A DNA stretch of 22,666 nucleotides from JBASEY01 sp049652745 (GTDB lineage: Bacteria; CSSED10-310), in contig JBASEY010000032.1 in the NCBI GenBank assembly GCA_049652745.1, positions 1-22,666 on the forward strand, in the 5' to 3' direction. The notes under the pieces were generated by a model that saw only the letters and a program-made list of their open reading frames with translations, had not been told where the DNA came from and did no database searches. Below, in pieces: positions 22,252 through 22,666 of this stretch; the stretch's first letter is position 1, and every line of letters begins with the position of its first letter. A program made the translations under genes and the position numbers.

Positions 22252-22292
22252 GTTCCTAGTTTCTGGTTTCTGGTTAGGCGTTTTTCGAAAGC

Positions 22293-22325
22293 GAGTGCTG
22301 AGTCCTGAGTGCTGAGTCCTGAGTT
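22293..22325 (+). repeat. GAGTSCT heptamer tandem repeat
   Basis: The same tract as 17523-17553, with conserved flanks on both sides (GGTTAGGCGTTYTTCGAA before; TTAAGTGAATATCAGTTG after). Confidence 0.75.
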
Positions 22326-22475
22326 AAGTGAATATCAGTTGATTGTGGTCAGTTAGTTTGCTGTCCAAAACCAGAGGGCAATTGATTCTGAATTCCAAAA
22401 CTTGGAAATTGGATATTGGATATTGAAACTCCTCAGCTCCTTACTCCTTCCGCCTTACTGCTTTTCTACATTTCT

Positions 22476-22585
22476 GATGTCTGTCCCCAGAATTTATAGT
22501 CGATCCGAAGATACAAAATTGGAAGTCTGTCCCTTTAGAAGAAGCCCTCATTTTCTGTATCGCTTATTTCTGGAAGTCTGTCCCC
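22476..22585 (+). repeat. Repeat block 5b: GTCTGTCCC(C) copies
   Basis: GATGTCTGTCCCC (22476-22488), GGAAGTCTGTCCC (22521-22533), GGAAGTCTGTCCCC (22572-22585), and a decayed GATGTCGTCCTC near 22596. The arrangement and spacers match 13577-13681. Confidence 0.75.
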
Positions 22586-22666
22586 TGAGAGTACAGATGT
22601 CGTCCTCTAATCAACTGATGTCTAACAACTGGTGACTGGTTATTAGATATTGACCTCGCAATCCCA

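Larger units (their letters stand above)
21975..22666. other. Repeat-rich region after giant gene 2
   Basis: No gene supported. After the stop there is an inverted-orientation stretch of the TTGGATATTGG family (TTTCCAATATCCAACGG, about 22012-22028), then repeat block 5. The region resembles the flanks of giant gene 1, so a further paralogue may lie beyond the right edge: the last 60 bases match 18003-18066, which lie about 480 bp before giant gene 2 (inference). Confidence 0.65.

Noticed and set aside
13340..22666. CRISPR array
   Set aside because: The repeats are heterogeneous, short, irregularly spaced and mixed with hairpins and tandem heptamers; spacers are themselves repeated. No cas genes are present.

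Overview
The window comes from a Gram-negative-type (diderm) bacterium of moderate GC that I cannot place in a named phylum. The diderm reading rests on two PilT-class type IV pilus motor proteins, a BtuF/FecCD-type periplasmic uptake system, and very large signal-peptide-bearing surface proteins. TGA works as a normal stop. The combination of RAYT-type transposase, abundant intergenic repeats and giant mosaic secreted proteins suggests an uncultivated, large-genome environmental lineage; this is inference.

Layout. (1) 1-1942: a REP-associated tyrosine transposase (RAYT) on the minus strand with a near-consensus promoter. Next to it are two oppositely oriented copies of a GTCTGTCCCC motif and a frameshifted IS630-type transposase remnant. 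(2) 1943-4723: a minus-strand, overlapping three-gene ABC importer operon (binding protein, ATPase, permease) of the corrinoid/iron-chelate class. (3) 4823-6613: a divergent gene for a polytopic GT-C-like membrane protein. (4) 6947-13231: a tightly packed minus-strand operon, read from right to left: a HEAT-repeat/PilT fusion with a TTG start, a second divergent PilT-like ATPase, a multidomain regulator (pseudo-receiver, degenerate HD-GYP, receiver, PATAN/DUF4388), and rsmE. A possible 56-codon small gene follows rsmE. (5) 13232-22666: two giant paralogous secreted proteins (about 1157 and 1143 residues) in tandem on the plus strand, with near-identical C-termini and matching promoters, embedded in very repeat-rich intergenic DNA.

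How it fits together. The motor operon looks like a pilus-retraction or pilus-control module. PATAN-type regulators are known in cyanobacteria to act on pilus motor ATPases, so co-transcription with two PilT-like proteins is suggestive. The giant proteins are built from choice-of-anchor-J-like jelly rolls, InlB-type B-repeats, beta-propellers and a shared C-terminal domain, which suggests cell-surface or secreted adhesins.

The strongest unexplained structure is in the DNA between genes. A hairpin family has five copies with compensatory stem changes, and one copy supplies the stop codon of the first giant gene. There are also many copies of a GTCTGTCCCC motif that occurs next to the transposase promoter, 7-bp tandem repeats, and a fold-back element. 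At protein level the most unusual feature is a beta-propeller nested at the same point inside an InlB-type repeat in three separate modules.
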